DNA of 64,000 nucleotides from Eubacterium sp. (GTDB lineage Bacteria > Bacillota > Clostridia > Oscillospirales > Acutalibacteraceae). The notes beneath the pieces were generated by a model, which ran no database searches, was not told the origin of the DNA, and saw only the letters and a program-made list of their open reading frames with translations. Positions 43,018 through 52,845 of this stretch are shown here, one piece after another. Where the stretch lies: NCBI GenBank assembly GCA_015655975.1, contig DVEP01000020.1, positions 62,001-126,000 of the forward strand. Reading direction: 5' to 3'. Made by a program: the position numbers and the translations under genes. The first letter of the stretch is position 1, and each line of letters starts with the position of its first letter.

Positions 43018-46000
43018 TTATTCGCTTTTCAAAAATTCATCGTTTAAAATTTTCAAAATAAAAGATATAAATTCCAAATCATTTTCGCCCATAAGTTTGA
43101 CGGAAATGTACGGCTTTCTGCCGGCAGAAAGAAAAACTCTGCCCTGCATTTTGTTGTTCAAAAACATATAGTACTCTGTTTTCAATTCGTTGAAAAAGAA
43201 CAAAATCATTGAATTTTTTTCCGATATTTCATATATTCCCAATCTTACGGCGCTATTTCTGACAAGCGAAACCTGAATGAGTCCCGTAACACTTTTCGGA
43301 ACTTTACCGAATCTGTCGCAAAGTTCGTTTGAAACATCCGCTGCCTCCGACGGAGATTTAACATCGGCAATTTTTTTGTAAACGGCAAGTCTTTGCGAAG
43401 TAGAATCAATATAGTTTTCGGGAATATGCGCCGTAACAGGCAAATCTATGAGACAATCTGCCTCTTCCTCTTTGACTTCTTCGCCCTTTTCCTTTCGTAT
43501 CTCTTCTTCAAGAATTCTGATATACATATCATAGCCGACGCTTTCCATATGACCGTGCTGACTCGAGCCCAAAACACTGCCCGCTCCCCTGATTTCCAAG
43601 TCGCGCATAGCGATACTGAAACCTGCGCCGAACTCTGTATAGTCCCTTATTGCGTCAAGTCTTTTTGAAGCAATTTCCGAAACAGATTTTCCCCGCTCAA
43701 AAGTCAAATAAGCAAAAGCCTGACGACTGCTTCTTCCCACTCTTCCTCTGATTTGATGAAGTTGAGCAAGTCCCATTCTGTCAGCATTTTCAATGATGAT
43801 TGTATTTACATTTGAAACATCTATTCCTGTTTCTATTATTGTCGTACAAACAAGCACATCTGTTTCTCCGTTTAAAAGCGAAGCCCAAACATCCGACAAT
43901 TGTTCTTCCGTCATTTTTCCGTGGGCTATCGCTACCGTTGCGTCGGGCAATGCCGAGTTGATTTTTGAAGCAACAGACTCAATTGAGCCTATATCGTTGT
44001 GAAGATAGTACGCCTGACCGCCGCGCATTAATTCTTTTTCAATAGCCTCTATACACATATCAAAATCGTATTCTATAACATAGGTCTGAACAGGAAATCT
44101 GTCGGACGGCGCTTCTTCAATGATGCTCATATCCCGTATTCCGCTCATAGCCATATTCAGTGTTCTCGGAATAGGCGTAGCCGAAAGAGTGAGAGAGTCA
44201 ACGCGAGGAAAACGCTCTTTTAGTTTTTCTTTTTGCGCCACACCGAATCGTTGTTCTTCATCTATTATCAAAAGTCCCAAATCGTTGAAAGCAATATCTT
44301 TCGAAATGATTCTATGCGTTCCGATAATCAAATCTACTTCGCCCGTCTTGATTTTTGAAATGATTTCTTTTTGTTTTTTCGATGTTACAAATCGTGAAAG
44401 CATTTCTATATTTACGGCAAACGCTTCCATTCTTTTGAGGGCAGTTTGATAGTGCTGCATTGCCAAAACCGTTGTAGGCACAAGAATTGCACACTGTTTG
44501 CCTTCGCTGATACACTTGAAAGCCGCCCTCAAAGCGACCTCTGTTTTTCCGAAACCTACATCTCCGCAAAGCAGACGGTCCATAGGGACAGACTTCTCCA
44601 TATCGCTTTTTATTTCATCTGTACAACGAAGTTGGTCGGAAGTTTCTTCGTAAGCAAAGCGCATTTCAAAATCGCGCTGCAAATCGGAGTCCTCTGCAAA
44701 AGCATAGCCTTTTGACGCCATCCTTTTTGCGTAAAGTGCGGTAAGTTGCTTTGCCATATCTTTAACGGAAGCACGAACTCTTTGCTTTGCTTTTTGCCAA
44801 TCTCCCGAGCCGAGCCTGTTCACTTTCACTCTCGAGTCTTCACGGGGACCAATATATTTTGAAACAAGGTCCAACTGAGTTACGGGAACATACAACGCGT
44901 CTCCGCCCGAATACGCAATTTTAATATAGTCTTTTTTAACCTTGTCTATTTCAAGAGACTCAATTCCTTCAAAAACGCCTATACCGTGAACATTGTGAAC
45001 AATGTAGTCGCCTTTTGTGAGTTCGTCGAGCGACTGAAAAGCATTTTTTGAACTGTGTTTTATTGACTTTTTCTTTTTTTCATTTCGTTTCGGATATGTT
45101 ATTAAAATATATTTTAAAGACGCATACTGAAACCCTGCAGTGAAAGTAACAGGCACGATATTTACCGAATTCTTTGTGAATTCAGTCGGCATTTCATCAA
45201 AATAGTAAGCATTTGCCCCCATTTGATTTATATCGTGAGCAAGCGCCTGCCCCGACCTTTTTGTACCCGAAGCGATTATTACTGTATATCCCATTCTGAG
45301 CATTGGGTAGAATTCACTTTTCAAATGAGCAAGCGTACCGTTCCACGCATTTGAAGTCGTGCAGGCAAAATTTGCAAGATAATCGACAGGGGTATCAAAA
45401 GATGTGCGTCTGAAATTGTCAAGATATATTGCTTTTTTTGACTTGTATATGCCTGTTAAATCATCAAAATCAAGCATAAAACGGTCAAGACCTTTACACA
45501 AATTGCCCGAAACAATCATATTTTTAACCGTTTCGTTCATCAATTTGTTTTGATTTACAATTCTTTCTTTGACCTTTGAAGAGTCAACGGCAAAAAGCAA
45601 TTCGTCTTTCATATAGTCAAAAATTCCGTTTGAGTTGTACAAAACAGGCAAATACTTATCGTACCCGCCGAGTTTTCCGTTTTGCTCCAACTCTTCTATA
45701 TCCCTTTCGAGCGCAGGACGAGAGGTATGAACGGCTTTTCCCTTAATTGAAGCCGACAGTTTTTTGATTTTTTCAATCATTTGAGCGGAAGAATCTACCA
45801 AAACTTCTGCTGCAGGAGTGATTTTTATTGAATTGATTTTTTCAGTTCGTCTTTGTGTTACCAAATCAAACTCAAAAATATCTTCCACAAAATCATCCCA
45901 AAACTCTATTCGAACAGGGTTTTGAGCAGAACTCGGGAAAATATCTACAATTCCGCCTCTGACTGAATACTGGCAGGTACCGTCAACGCTGTCAAAACGG

Positions 46001-46482
46001 GCATATCCGCAGGCATTGAGTTTAAAAACCAAATCAGATATTTCTATTTGAGCGCCTTTTTTTACGGAAAAAGACCTTTTTTCAAGCACATCGGGAGGTA
46101 TTGTCATTTGAGCGGCGGCGCCTACACTTGCAACAACGCAAGTAAAATCGTTTTCCAAAATTTTGCCGAGAACACCTGTTCGTATTTGTTCTGTTTCTCT
46201 TGAAATACCCTTTGCATTTACAAACATAAACTCTCTCTGAGGGTAAAAAAGCGCATTTTCTCCAAAACTCTGCAAATCTTCTGCAAGGCAAATTGCAGTA
46301 GGCTCATCGGCAGTGATGATGAATGCTTTTTTAGATGTGTCCGATGAAAGAGCGTGAACTATATGTGCAGCATTTATAGGTGAAAGACCTATTGCCCCAA
46401 GCGGCTGTTTGCATGTGCTGACAGCTTGCCTGAGGCTTAAATAATCGCTGCTTTTTTCAAAGATTTTTGAAAAGCAAGACAT
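43018..46482 (-). CDS. mfd: Transcription-repair coupling factor
   Basis: Removes RNA polymerase stalled at lesions and recruits UvrA. The 1154-aa protein has the UvrB-like N-terminal part (1-380), the RNA polymerase-interacting domain (YIVHNVHGIGVFEGIESLEI, VPVTQLDLVSKYIG), and the translocase with GDVGFGKTEVALRAAF, IIDEEQRFGVAQKEKL, LSATPIPRTLNMAM and QIRGRVGRSSRQAFAY, then the TRCF C-terminal domain. Standard length. Confidence 0.97.
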   Translation of the reverse strand: MSCFSKIFEKSSDYLSLRQAVSTCKQPLGAIGLSPINAAHIVHALSSDTSKKAFIITADEPTAICLAEDLQSFGENALFYPQREFMFVNAKGISRETEQIRTGVLGKILENDFTCVVASVGAAAQMTIPPDVLEKRSFSVKKGAQIEISDLVFKLNACGYARFDSVDGTCQYSVRGGIVDIFPSSAQNPVRIEFWDDFVEDIFEFDLVTQRRTEKINSIKITPAAEVLVDSSAQMIEKIKKLSASIKGKAVHTSRPALERDIEELEQNGKLGGYDKYLPVLYNSNGIFDYMKDELLFAVDSSKVKERIVNQNKLMNETVKNMIVSGNLCKGLDRFMLDFDDLTGIYKSKKAIYLDNFRRTSFDTPVDYLANFACTTSNAWNGTLAHLKSEFYPMLRMGYTVIIASGTKRSGQALAHDINQMGANAYYFDEMPTEFTKNSVNIVPVTFTAGFQYASLKYILITYPKRNEKKKKSIKHSSKNAFQSLDELTKGDYIVHNVHGIGVFEGIESLEIDKVKKDYIKIAYSGGDALYVPVTQLDLVSKYIGPREDSRVKVNRLGSGDWQKAKQRVRASVKDMAKQLTALYAKRMASKGYAFAEDSDLQRDFEMRFAYEETSDQLRCTDEIKSDMEKSVPMDRLLCGDVGFGKTEVALRAAFKCISEGKQCAILVPTTVLAMQHYQTALKRMEAFAVNIEMLSRFVTSKKQKEIISKIKTGEVDLIIGTHRIISKDIAFNDLGLLIIDEEQRFGVAQKEKLKERFPRVDSLTLSATPIPRTLNMAMSGIRDMSIIEEAPSDRFPVQTYVIEYDFDMCIEAIEKELMRGGQAYYLHNDIGSIESVASKINSALPDATVAIAHGKMTEEQLSDVWASLLNGETDVLVCTTIIETGIDVSNVNTIIIENADRMGLAQLHQIRGRVGRSSRQAFAYLTFERGKSVSEIASKRLDAIRDYTEFGAGFSIAMRDLEIRGAGSVLGSSQHGHMESVGYDMYIRILEEEIRKEKGEEVKEEEADCLIDLPVTAHIPENYIDSTSQRLAVYKKIADVKSPSEAADVSNELCDRFGKVPKSVTGLIQVSLVRNSAVRLGIYEISEKNSMILFFFNELKTEYYMFLNNKMQGRVFLSAGRKPYISVKLMGENDLEFISFILKILNDEFLKSE

Positions 46483-46499
46483 TTTACATTTTCCTTTTT

Positions 46500-47090
46500 T
46501 TATGAATTGTACAGGTTCATTGCCCTGTCTGTTTGACCGTTTACAATGAGTTCGGCGGCAGAAACTGCGTTTTCAACAGACTTTTCAAGACTGTCTTTAT
46601 CTGTCTGAGGAAATTTCCCGAGCACCCACGCAGCCAAGTCCATTCTTGCGTCGGGCTTTTTGCCCACTCCGATTTTAATGCGCGGAAAATTTTCGCTTCC
46701 GACAAGTTCTATGATACTTTTGAGTCCGTTATGTCCGCCTGCCGAACCTTTTCTGCGTATTCTGACGCAGCCTACATCGAGAGAAATATCGTCCGAAAAA
46801 ACAATGATGTTCTCGGGCTTTATTTTATAAAAAGACGCAGCCTGAGAAATCGCTTCTCCTGAATTGTTCATATATGTTTGAGGCTTCATTATCACGCACT
46901 TTTTGCCCGATATATCGGCAAGTTCAAAGTATGCGTTAAACTTCAATTTTTTCAAACTGATATTATTCTTTTTGCAAAGCAAATCTATCGCTTCAAAACC
47001 GATATTGTGTCGGGTGTTTTCGTACTGTACTCCCGGATTTCCGAGACCCGCTATTATATACTCTGCACTGTTTTTACTTTTAAAAAACAT
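46500..47090 (-). CDS. pth: Peptidyl-tRNA hydrolase
   Basis: Recycles peptidyl-tRNA. 196 aa; the active-site pieces are GLGNPGVQYENTRHNIGF with the catalytic His, MKPQTYMNNSGE, VFSDDISLDVG and the GSAGGHNGLKSI loop. It precedes mfd by 17 bp on the same strand, a common Firmicutes pair. Confidence 0.96.
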   Translation of the reverse strand: MFFKSKNSAEYIIAGLGNPGVQYENTRHNIGFEAIDLLCKKNNISLKKLKFNAYFELADISGKKCVIMKPQTYMNNSGEAISQAASFYKIKPENIIVFSDDISLDVGCVRIRRKGSAGGHNGLKSIIELVGSENFPRIKIGVGKKPDARMDLAAWVLGKFPQTDKDSLEKSVENAVSAAELIVNGQTDRAMNLYNS

Positions 47091-47103
47091 TTTTCTTCAC
47101 AAC

Positions 47104-47143
47104 CTAAAAAAGACGGCGAAAAACACAATGTATATTTCGCCGT
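47104..47143 (-). terminator. Terminator of the radical SAM gene
   Basis: ACGGCGAAA pairs with TTTCGCCGT (47113-47121 with 47135-47143); read in reverse it is followed by CTTTTTT. Confidence 0.8.
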
Positions 47144-47183
47144 TTTTAATTATTTTTTAATTTCTGAATTTTTGTATTTGAAA

Positions 47184-48566
47184 TTACTTTTTATAGTTAT
47201 ACATATTAACATCTTTAACATGTTTTTCAACATATTTGTCAAAGTCAAAGAGTTCTTCTGCAACAGGAGCCCATTTTTCTGCGGCAGGTCTTGTTTTTGC
47301 AACAAGTTCTTCTGCCGATTCAGGATGGAGCATTTCTGTTGAGTGAGCCCCGCTCTCTTTAACCATTTCAACAAGAATTTCTGGGTTGTCAAGCATAGGA
47401 CAAGGACGAAGCATATTGTTGTTGAACGGCTGACGATTGTAGTACGATTTGAAAATAGGACTTTGAAGTGCCTCGATTACAGAGCACTCGTTAATATTAA
47501 CATTTGAATAGTGAATGAATGCACAAGGTTCACAGTCGCCGTTTGAATTAATATGGAAGTAGTGACGGCCGCCTGCAATACAACCTTGAACATACTCGCC
47601 GTCGTTCCAGAAATCGAGAGCGAAAATCGGCTTTGTATGACGCCATTCGTGAATTTTGTTGTACATGTGTTTTCTTTGCTCAGGTGTAGCCAAAAGTTCT
47701 GTAACCGCACCGTTTCCGCAAGGAATATATGTAAAGAACCAAGCAAACATTACGCCCTGTTCAATGAGCCAGTCGATATATTCGTCTGAACCGAGAACAT
47801 CTGTATTTTTACTTGTATAGCAAAGTGAAGCACCGAACGGAACACCGCGCTTTTTAAGACGAGCCATAGCCTCTACAACTTTGCCGTACACACCGTCGCC
47901 TCGACGGAAATCGTTTGTATCTTCGTGACCTTCGATAGAAAATGCAAGATAAAGGTTACCTACTCTTTGAAGTTCGTCTGCAAATTCGTCGTCGCAAAGA
48001 GTACCGTTTGTAAAGCTCATAAATGCACAATCCGGGTTTTCTTCGCAAATTCTGATGATGTCTTTTTTACGCATAAGCGGTTCGCCGCCTGTGTAAAGGT
48101 ACATATATGTACCGAGTTCTTTACCCTCTTTAACTATTCTTGAAAGAGTTTCGTAAGAAAGACTGCTTTGATGACCGTACTCGGCAGCCCAGCAACCCTT
48201 ACAGTGAAGGTTACAAGCAGCGGTAGGGTCCATAAGAATAGCCCAAGGAATATTGCAGTTATACTTTTCTATATTTGCCATTCTCTTGTCATAGCTATAC
48301 ATTGCAACATTGAGAGCGGCAGGAACAAATTTTTTAAGAACGCCCTCGTCAGTGTCAAGAGCAAGACGCTTTACGAACTTTGTCCAGTTGTTGTTCGGGT
48401 CGTCAAGAGCCTTATGCAAACCGTCATAAGTTGATTGGTTTACTTTCTTAACATCAAGTTTTTCAACAAGGTTAAGAAGTTTTATAGCGTTATTATCAAA
48501 ATCTTTTCTGACATATTTGATAAGCATATTAACAACAGCAGACATTGCTTTGTCTTTAATATCCAT
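47184..48566 (-). CDS. Radical SAM / SPASM-domain enzyme of unknown substrate
   Basis: 460 aa. The radical SAM cluster is CNLHCKGC near residue 117, with the YTGGEPLMR glycine motif and the SFTNGTLC and AFSIEGHEDTND strands. Extra cysteines in QGCIAGG, GDCEPC and RPCPM form a SPASM-like C-terminal cluster. A helical N-terminal domain of about 110 residues (FDNNAIKLLNLVEKLDV) precedes it. No peptide precursor or transporter is adjacent; it has its own promoter and terminator. The GlmS/UppP-like housekeeping neighbours give no hint. The substrate cannot be assigned. Confidence 0.85.
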   Translation of the reverse strand: MDIKDKAMSAVVNMLIKYVRKDFDNNAIKLLNLVEKLDVKKVNQSTYDGLHKALDDPNNNWTKFVKRLALDTDEGVLKKFVPAALNVAMYSYDKRMANIEKYNCNIPWAILMDPTAACNLHCKGCWAAEYGHQSSLSYETLSRIVKEGKELGTYMYLYTGGEPLMRKKDIIRICEENPDCAFMSFTNGTLCDDEFADELQRVGNLYLAFSIEGHEDTNDFRRGDGVYGKVVEAMARLKKRGVPFGASLCYTSKNTDVLGSDEYIDWLIEQGVMFAWFFTYIPCGNGAVTELLATPEQRKHMYNKIHEWRHTKPIFALDFWNDGEYVQGCIAGGRHYFHINSNGDCEPCAFIHYSNVNINECSVIEALQSPIFKSYYNRQPFNNNMLRPCPMLDNPEILVEMVKESGAHSTEMLHPESAEELVAKTRPAAEKWAPVAEELFDFDKYVEKHVKDVNMYNYKK

Positions 48567-48663
48567 TTTTTAATTCCTCTCTGTCATCTAATGACAATAA
48601 TTAAATATTGTTTAATACAAACTGTACAGGCTGTATTAAAAATCTGTACAATTATTTATACCA

Positions 48664-48692
48664 ATTATAATACCAAACAAAGTTATTGTAAA
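48664..48692 (-). promoter_or_regulatory. Promoter of the radical SAM gene
   Basis: TTTACA (48687-48692), 17-bp spacer, TATAAT (48664-48669). The leader before the start is about 90 nt and otherwise unremarkable. Confidence 0.65.
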
Positions 48693-48788
48693 GTAAAAAT
48701 TTTGTAAATGAAATTTTACATTTCTATTTGCAACAACAGTATTGTTTTGAAAACTGACTGTCTTTTTTATCTTTTTTCCGAAACCTTT

Positions 48789-51700
48789 TTAAAAGTCTAT
48801 TCTGAACAAAAGTCTGTACGGACGGTCTGTTTTGTTTTTGTAAAAATCATTCGGAGTAGAGCCCCAACTGTCGTATCCGCCCAAGCCTTGCTGACGGGCA
48901 ATGACTCTGACAACGGTTTTATATGATTTTTTAAGTTCATAAGAGTGTGCTGCGTTTTCAATTTCGTCGGGCAAATACCTTGAAACATTGAACTCCGTTT
49001 GAGTAGGCGAAACAAAAGATATTTTTTTCTTTCCGCCAAAAACAGTTGCAAACCTCACGCCCGTTCTGTTTGAACACTCCTGAGGTTTCAGGTAGTCAAC
49101 ATAAAAATCGTCTATATTTTGGCTGTAAACTCCTATATTTGCCGAAGCAAAGCGGTCAATATAGTTGTCAAAAGGACCTCTGCCGAGATAATTCACCGTT
49201 TCAAAACCGTCTGCAAGTTCAAACAAAAGAGACACTTCCGGTATCTCAGGCAACTCTGGGTTAGGATAGAAATTGTAGTCTATCTGCACAGAGTTTGAAG
49301 TGATTGTATATATTAAACTTGCCGTACAAACAGGCGATGTATATACTTTTGCAGTCGAAGAAACAACAACTTTTGTGCCGTTTTCAAAAACTTTGTACCC
49401 TTCAATATTAAACACGGTATTTTCGGGACAACCTGCAAACTTCCACATTCCGAGCCTTGAGCCTGCCCTTGCGCCGCGGTCGTTGTCAGTCAAAGCACGC
49501 CAGAAATTGAGTCTCATTCCCTTTGCAAAAAGTTCTTCTCCGTTTACGGTAATATCTCTCAAAGTTCCGTTTCTGCGGTCAAATTTGACTGTAACTTTAC
49601 TGCCGATAATCTTTAAAGCGCCGTAAGTATCTGCAATGATAAGTTCCTCGTCCGCTTCAGGTTCAGTATATGAATTTTCAAACTCATTTATTACAAACTG
49701 AGCCGCCGCAAACTCGTGTTCTTCTTCACAAAAACCTTTACCTACAAAAGAAAAATTGAGATAGCACTCATTTACGGTAACCCTGTTAAGTTCCAGGTCG
49801 ATTACCGTTTTTTCACCGGGTTCAAGGTCAATTTCCATTTCTCCGCTTCTGAACTCTCCGTCTTTTGAAAACTGTTTCCACCTGAGAGTAAACTCGTTTA
49901 AGTTTGTGAATGCAAACTTGTTGGTTATTTCAAAAACGCCTTTTTCCGCGTCTATTTCTTTAAAATCAACATTTTGGTAAAGCCTTTTAATTTCATACAA
50001 TTTAGGCGTAGGTGTTCTGTCGCCCAAAAGCAAACCGTTTCCGCAAAAATTGTTGTCGTTCGGGCAGTCGCCGAAATCTCCGCCGTACATCAGCTGTTTT
50101 TTGCCGTCTTCAAACTCAACTTCTATACTCTGGTCTGCCCAGTCCCAGACAAAACCGCCCTGAAGTTGAGGATACTTGTCCCACAACTTTGTATATTCTT
50201 CTGTCGAACCGCAGGAATTTCCCATAGCGTGAGAAAATTCGCAAAGCAAAAACGGTCTTTTATCTTTTTCGGAAAGAACATAGTCCTCGCACTCACATGG
50301 CATAGGGTACATTCTCGAGTAAACATCTGAATACTCTTTTTCGTTTGCATCGCCGTGGCACTCAAAGTGCACAAATCTTGAACTGTCCTGTTTTTTGAGC
50401 CAATCGTACATCTTTTTCACATTGTCGCCGCCGTGACTTTCGTTGCCCAAACTCCAAGCAACAACGCAGGTGCAATTCTTATCTCTGTGATACAAAGACT
50501 CAATTCTCTGCATGCAGGCCTTTGTCCACTCTCTTCTTGACGCAGGCAGTTGCGGACAGCCTATGATTTTTGAATTGACGGTGCCGTGCGTTTCCATATT
50601 GTTTTCATCAATGACATACAGACCGTATTCGTCGCAAAGTTCATACCAGCGCGGACAATTCGGGTAGTGAGAAGTTCTGACAGCGTTGATATTGTTGTCT
50701 TTCATCTTCTTAATATCTTCTATCATCACACTTTCGGGAACATAGTGCCCGAAGTCGCAGGTAAACTCGTGCCTGTTTACGCCTTTAAAAACAACTCTTT
50801 TGCCGTTTATTAAAATTGTGCCGTTTTTAATTTCAACTTTTCTGAATCCGAACTTTGAAGAAACAAATTCAATAGGCACTCCCTCGCTTTTAAGCGCAAG
50901 CACGAGCGTATATAAATTCGGCTTTTCCGCGCTCCACAGTTTTGCAGAGGCAACGATAGCTTTCATCTTTGCTCTCAAATCTTCGTTCACATAGCAACTG
51001 TCAAGCGCAACGGTTGTGCCGTCGCTGTCGTAAACTGCCATATCGACAGACAAAGACTCGTATGAGCCGTTGATTTTAACATTTACACTGAGTTCGCCGT
51101 CTTCGCTTGAATCTATCGGCACGGCGGTGATTTCAAAATCTCTTATGTATTCACGCTCTGTTGTATAAATATATACATCTCTGAAAATGCCCGAAATACG
51201 CCACATGTCCTGGCACTCCAGCCACGAGCCCGTGCACCAACGATACACCTCTGCCGCAATAACATTGCTTCCCTCTTTTAAATATCTGGAAATGTCAAAT
51301 TCCGCTCTGTTAAAAGACGACTCGCTGTATCCGACTCTTTCGCCGTTTACATAAAGATAAAAAGCCGACTCTACACCCTCAAAGCACAAAACAACTCTTT
51401 TGGAAAGTGTGTCGGCATTCACATGAATTCTTTTCAGATAGCAGCCGACGGGATTGTACTTTGTAGGCGCATTCGGCGGGCAAATATCTTCATTCAGTTC
51501 CCACGGATAGCGAACATTTGCATATTGCGGAAAATCGTAACCCTGAAACTGCCACGAACAAGGCACTTTCACACTGTCCCAATTATGAGAATCGTAGTGA
51601 GGCTGTGCAAAATCTGTCGGTTTATATGCATAGTTTTTATAGAGTTTAAACTTCCATTTGCCGTTTAAAAGTTTAATTCGGTCGGAGTCGTATCTGACGC

Positions 51701-51824
51701 ACTTTTTTGCAAGCTGAGCGTCGCCGTACGACATAAATGTAGCATGCTGCGGTATTTTATTTACTCCGACTATTTCAGGATTTGACTGCCATTCGGAATA
51801 GCCGTCTATGAAATTTCTTTCCAT
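48789..51824 (-). CDS. lacZ: Beta-galactosidase, glycoside hydrolase family 2
   Basis: 1011 aa, the classical LacZ length. N-terminal sandwich domains (NGKWKFKLYKNY, VPCSWQFQGYDFPQY), the barrel with FKGVNRHEFTCDFGHYV, the acid/base Glu in WSLGNESHGGDN, the nucleophile Glu in LLCEFSHAMGNSCG, GFVWDWADQSI, and the C-terminal domain with NYLGRGPFDNYIDR and RTGVRFATV. No signal peptide, so it is cytoplasmic. It follows the sugar transferase by 26 bp without a visible promoter, so it is probably co-transcribed. Confidence 0.96.
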   Translation of the reverse strand: MERNFIDGYSEWQSNPEIVGVNKIPQHATFMSYGDAQLAKKCVRYDSDRIKLLNGKWKFKLYKNYAYKPTDFAQPHYDSHNWDSVKVPCSWQFQGYDFPQYANVRYPWELNEDICPPNAPTKYNPVGCYLKRIHVNADTLSKRVVLCFEGVESAFYLYVNGERVGYSESSFNRAEFDISRYLKEGSNVIAAEVYRWCTGSWLECQDMWRISGIFRDVYIYTTEREYIRDFEITAVPIDSSEDGELSVNVKINGSYESLSVDMAVYDSDGTTVALDSCYVNEDLRAKMKAIVASAKLWSAEKPNLYTLVLALKSEGVPIEFVSSKFGFRKVEIKNGTILINGKRVVFKGVNRHEFTCDFGHYVPESVMIEDIKKMKDNNINAVRTSHYPNCPRWYELCDEYGLYVIDENNMETHGTVNSKIIGCPQLPASRREWTKACMQRIESLYHRDKNCTCVVAWSLGNESHGGDNVKKMYDWLKKQDSSRFVHFECHGDANEKEYSDVYSRMYPMPCECEDYVLSEKDKRPFLLCEFSHAMGNSCGSTEEYTKLWDKYPQLQGGFVWDWADQSIEVEFEDGKKQLMYGGDFGDCPNDNNFCGNGLLLGDRTPTPKLYEIKRLYQNVDFKEIDAEKGVFEITNKFAFTNLNEFTLRWKQFSKDGEFRSGEMEIDLEPGEKTVIDLELNRVTVNECYLNFSFVGKGFCEEEHEFAAAQFVINEFENSYTEPEADEELIIADTYGALKIIGSKVTVKFDRRNGTLRDITVNGEELFAKGMRLNFWRALTDNDRGARAGSRLGMWKFAGCPENTVFNIEGYKVFENGTKVVVSSTAKVYTSPVCTASLIYTITSNSVQIDYNFYPNPELPEIPEVSLLFELADGFETVNYLGRGPFDNYIDRFASANIGVYSQNIDDFYVDYLKPQECSNRTGVRFATVFGGKKKISFVSPTQTEFNVSRYLPDEIENAAHSYELKKSYKTVVRVIARQQGLGGYDSWGSTPNDFYKNKTDRPYRLLFRIDF

Positions 51825-51850
51825 AATCTAACACCTGTAAAAATAAAAAA

Positions 51851-52456
51851 TTATCTTCTGTGAAATTTGCCCTCGTGATAGCCGTCTTGTCTGAAACATA
51901 CGCCTATCGACAGGAACAAAATCTTTATATCCAAAGCCAAAGAAAAGTTGTCGCAGTATTCTTTGTCCAACTTGACTTTTTTTCTCACGCTTATGTCGTC
52001 TCGTCCGTTGATTTGCGCCCAGCCCGTAAGACCCGGTCTGAAACGATAAACCCCGTACTCAAGCCTCAAACGATGGGCGCCTATTTCACTTGAAATGAGA
52101 GGTCTGGGACCTACAAAACTCATATCGCCCTTTAAAATATTCCAAAGCTGAGGCAACTCGTCAATACTTGTTTTTCTCAAAAACTTTCCTATGGGAGTAA
52201 TGTACCGCTCGGGATTTTCAAGTTCGCAGGTAGGACAGTTAGGAGTGTTGTTGTACATAGTCTGAAACTTGTAAATTCTGAACGGTTTTCCGCCTCTGCC
52301 ACGCCTTTCGTGAGAGAAAAACACCGAACAGTTCGGCGTCAAAAGATTGAATATGCACACAAAGGCAAAAAGAGGAGAAAGAAGTATAAGCGACAAAAAT
52401 GAAAGGACAATGTCAAAAAGTCGCTTAAACTTTGTCTGTGTAAAATATTTTTTCAT
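51851..52456 (-). CDS. Sugar-phosphate transferase (undecaprenyl-phosphate type)
   Basis: Starts exopolysaccharide or glycoprotein glycan synthesis by putting a sugar-1-phosphate on a lipid carrier. The 201-aa short monotopic form has a re-entrant N-terminal helix (IVLSFLSLILLSPLFAFVCIF), FRIYKFQTM, the catalytic Asp-Glu of SIDELPQLWNILKGDMSFVGPRP and FRPGLTGWAQINGRD. The family covers WcaJ/PglC-like enzymes; the exact sugar is unknown. The start overlaps the stop of the small frameshifted ORF (ATGA). No other polysaccharide genes are nearby. Confidence 0.92.
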   Translation of the reverse strand: MKKYFTQTKFKRLFDIVLSFLSLILLSPLFAFVCIFNLLTPNCSVFFSHERRGRGGKPFRIYKFQTMYNNTPNCPTCELENPERYITPIGKFLRKTSIDELPQLWNILKGDMSFVGPRPLISSEIGAHRLRLEYGVYRFRPGLTGWAQINGRDDISVRKKVKLDKEYCDNFSLALDIKILFLSIGVCFRQDGYHEGKFHRR

Positions 52457-52621
52457 ATATCAAAATCCTTAATTTGAACTTCGCTTTTAATCAAAACAGC
52501 ACGACAAACCGTAGATTTGACGGCACCAGTCTCGAGCGGAAAAGCGCAAAGAGTGTACTCGCCGACAGACGCTTCGTGCAAAATCAGACATCTAAAAAGC
52601 GCAATATCGTATAAGTTTCAA
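52453..52621 (-). pseudogene. Small gene interrupted by one base in a T-run
   Basis: On the reverse strand a TTG at 52621, right after AGGGTGAT, opens a frame that stops after nine codons (KLIRYCAF) at a T5 run (52594-52598). Removing one T joins it to a frame that runs without stops for 45 more codons and ends in an ATGA overlap with the sugar transferase start. The joined product would be 55 aa (ASVGEYTLCAFPLE and VCRAVLIKSEVQIKDF segments). The family is not recognised. The 52457-52845 stretch holds only this, its promoter and the promoter of the lipoprotein gene. Confidence 0.55.
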
Positions 52622-52668
52622 ATCACCCTGTTATCAAAAATTAAATATTACTGCAATTTTTCTATCGA

Positions 52669-52697
52669 ATTATACCATATACGACAATAATATGCAA
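52669..52697 (-). promoter_or_regulatory. Promoter of the sugar transferase-lacZ operon
   Basis: TTGCAT (52692-52697), 17-bp spacer, perfect TATAAT (52669-52674), 45 bp before the small interrupted ORF. Confidence 0.7.
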
Positions 52698-52776
52698 ATA
52701 ATTGCAATACAATGTTACACATTTTTAAATATTGTATAAATTTTATTATTATCACATAATTATTTTGTAAAATTGA

Positions 52777-52805
52777 TTGAAAAATTTACCTAAAACCTTT
52801 ATAAT
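52777..52805 (+). promoter_or_regulatory. Promoter of the lipoprotein gene
   Basis: TTGAAA (52777-52782), 17-bp spacer, TATAAT (52800-52805), about 40 bp upstream of the start. Confidence 0.65.
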
Positions 52806-52845
52806 TATAAAATAACGCTTAAAATATTAAAGGAAGGTATATTTT

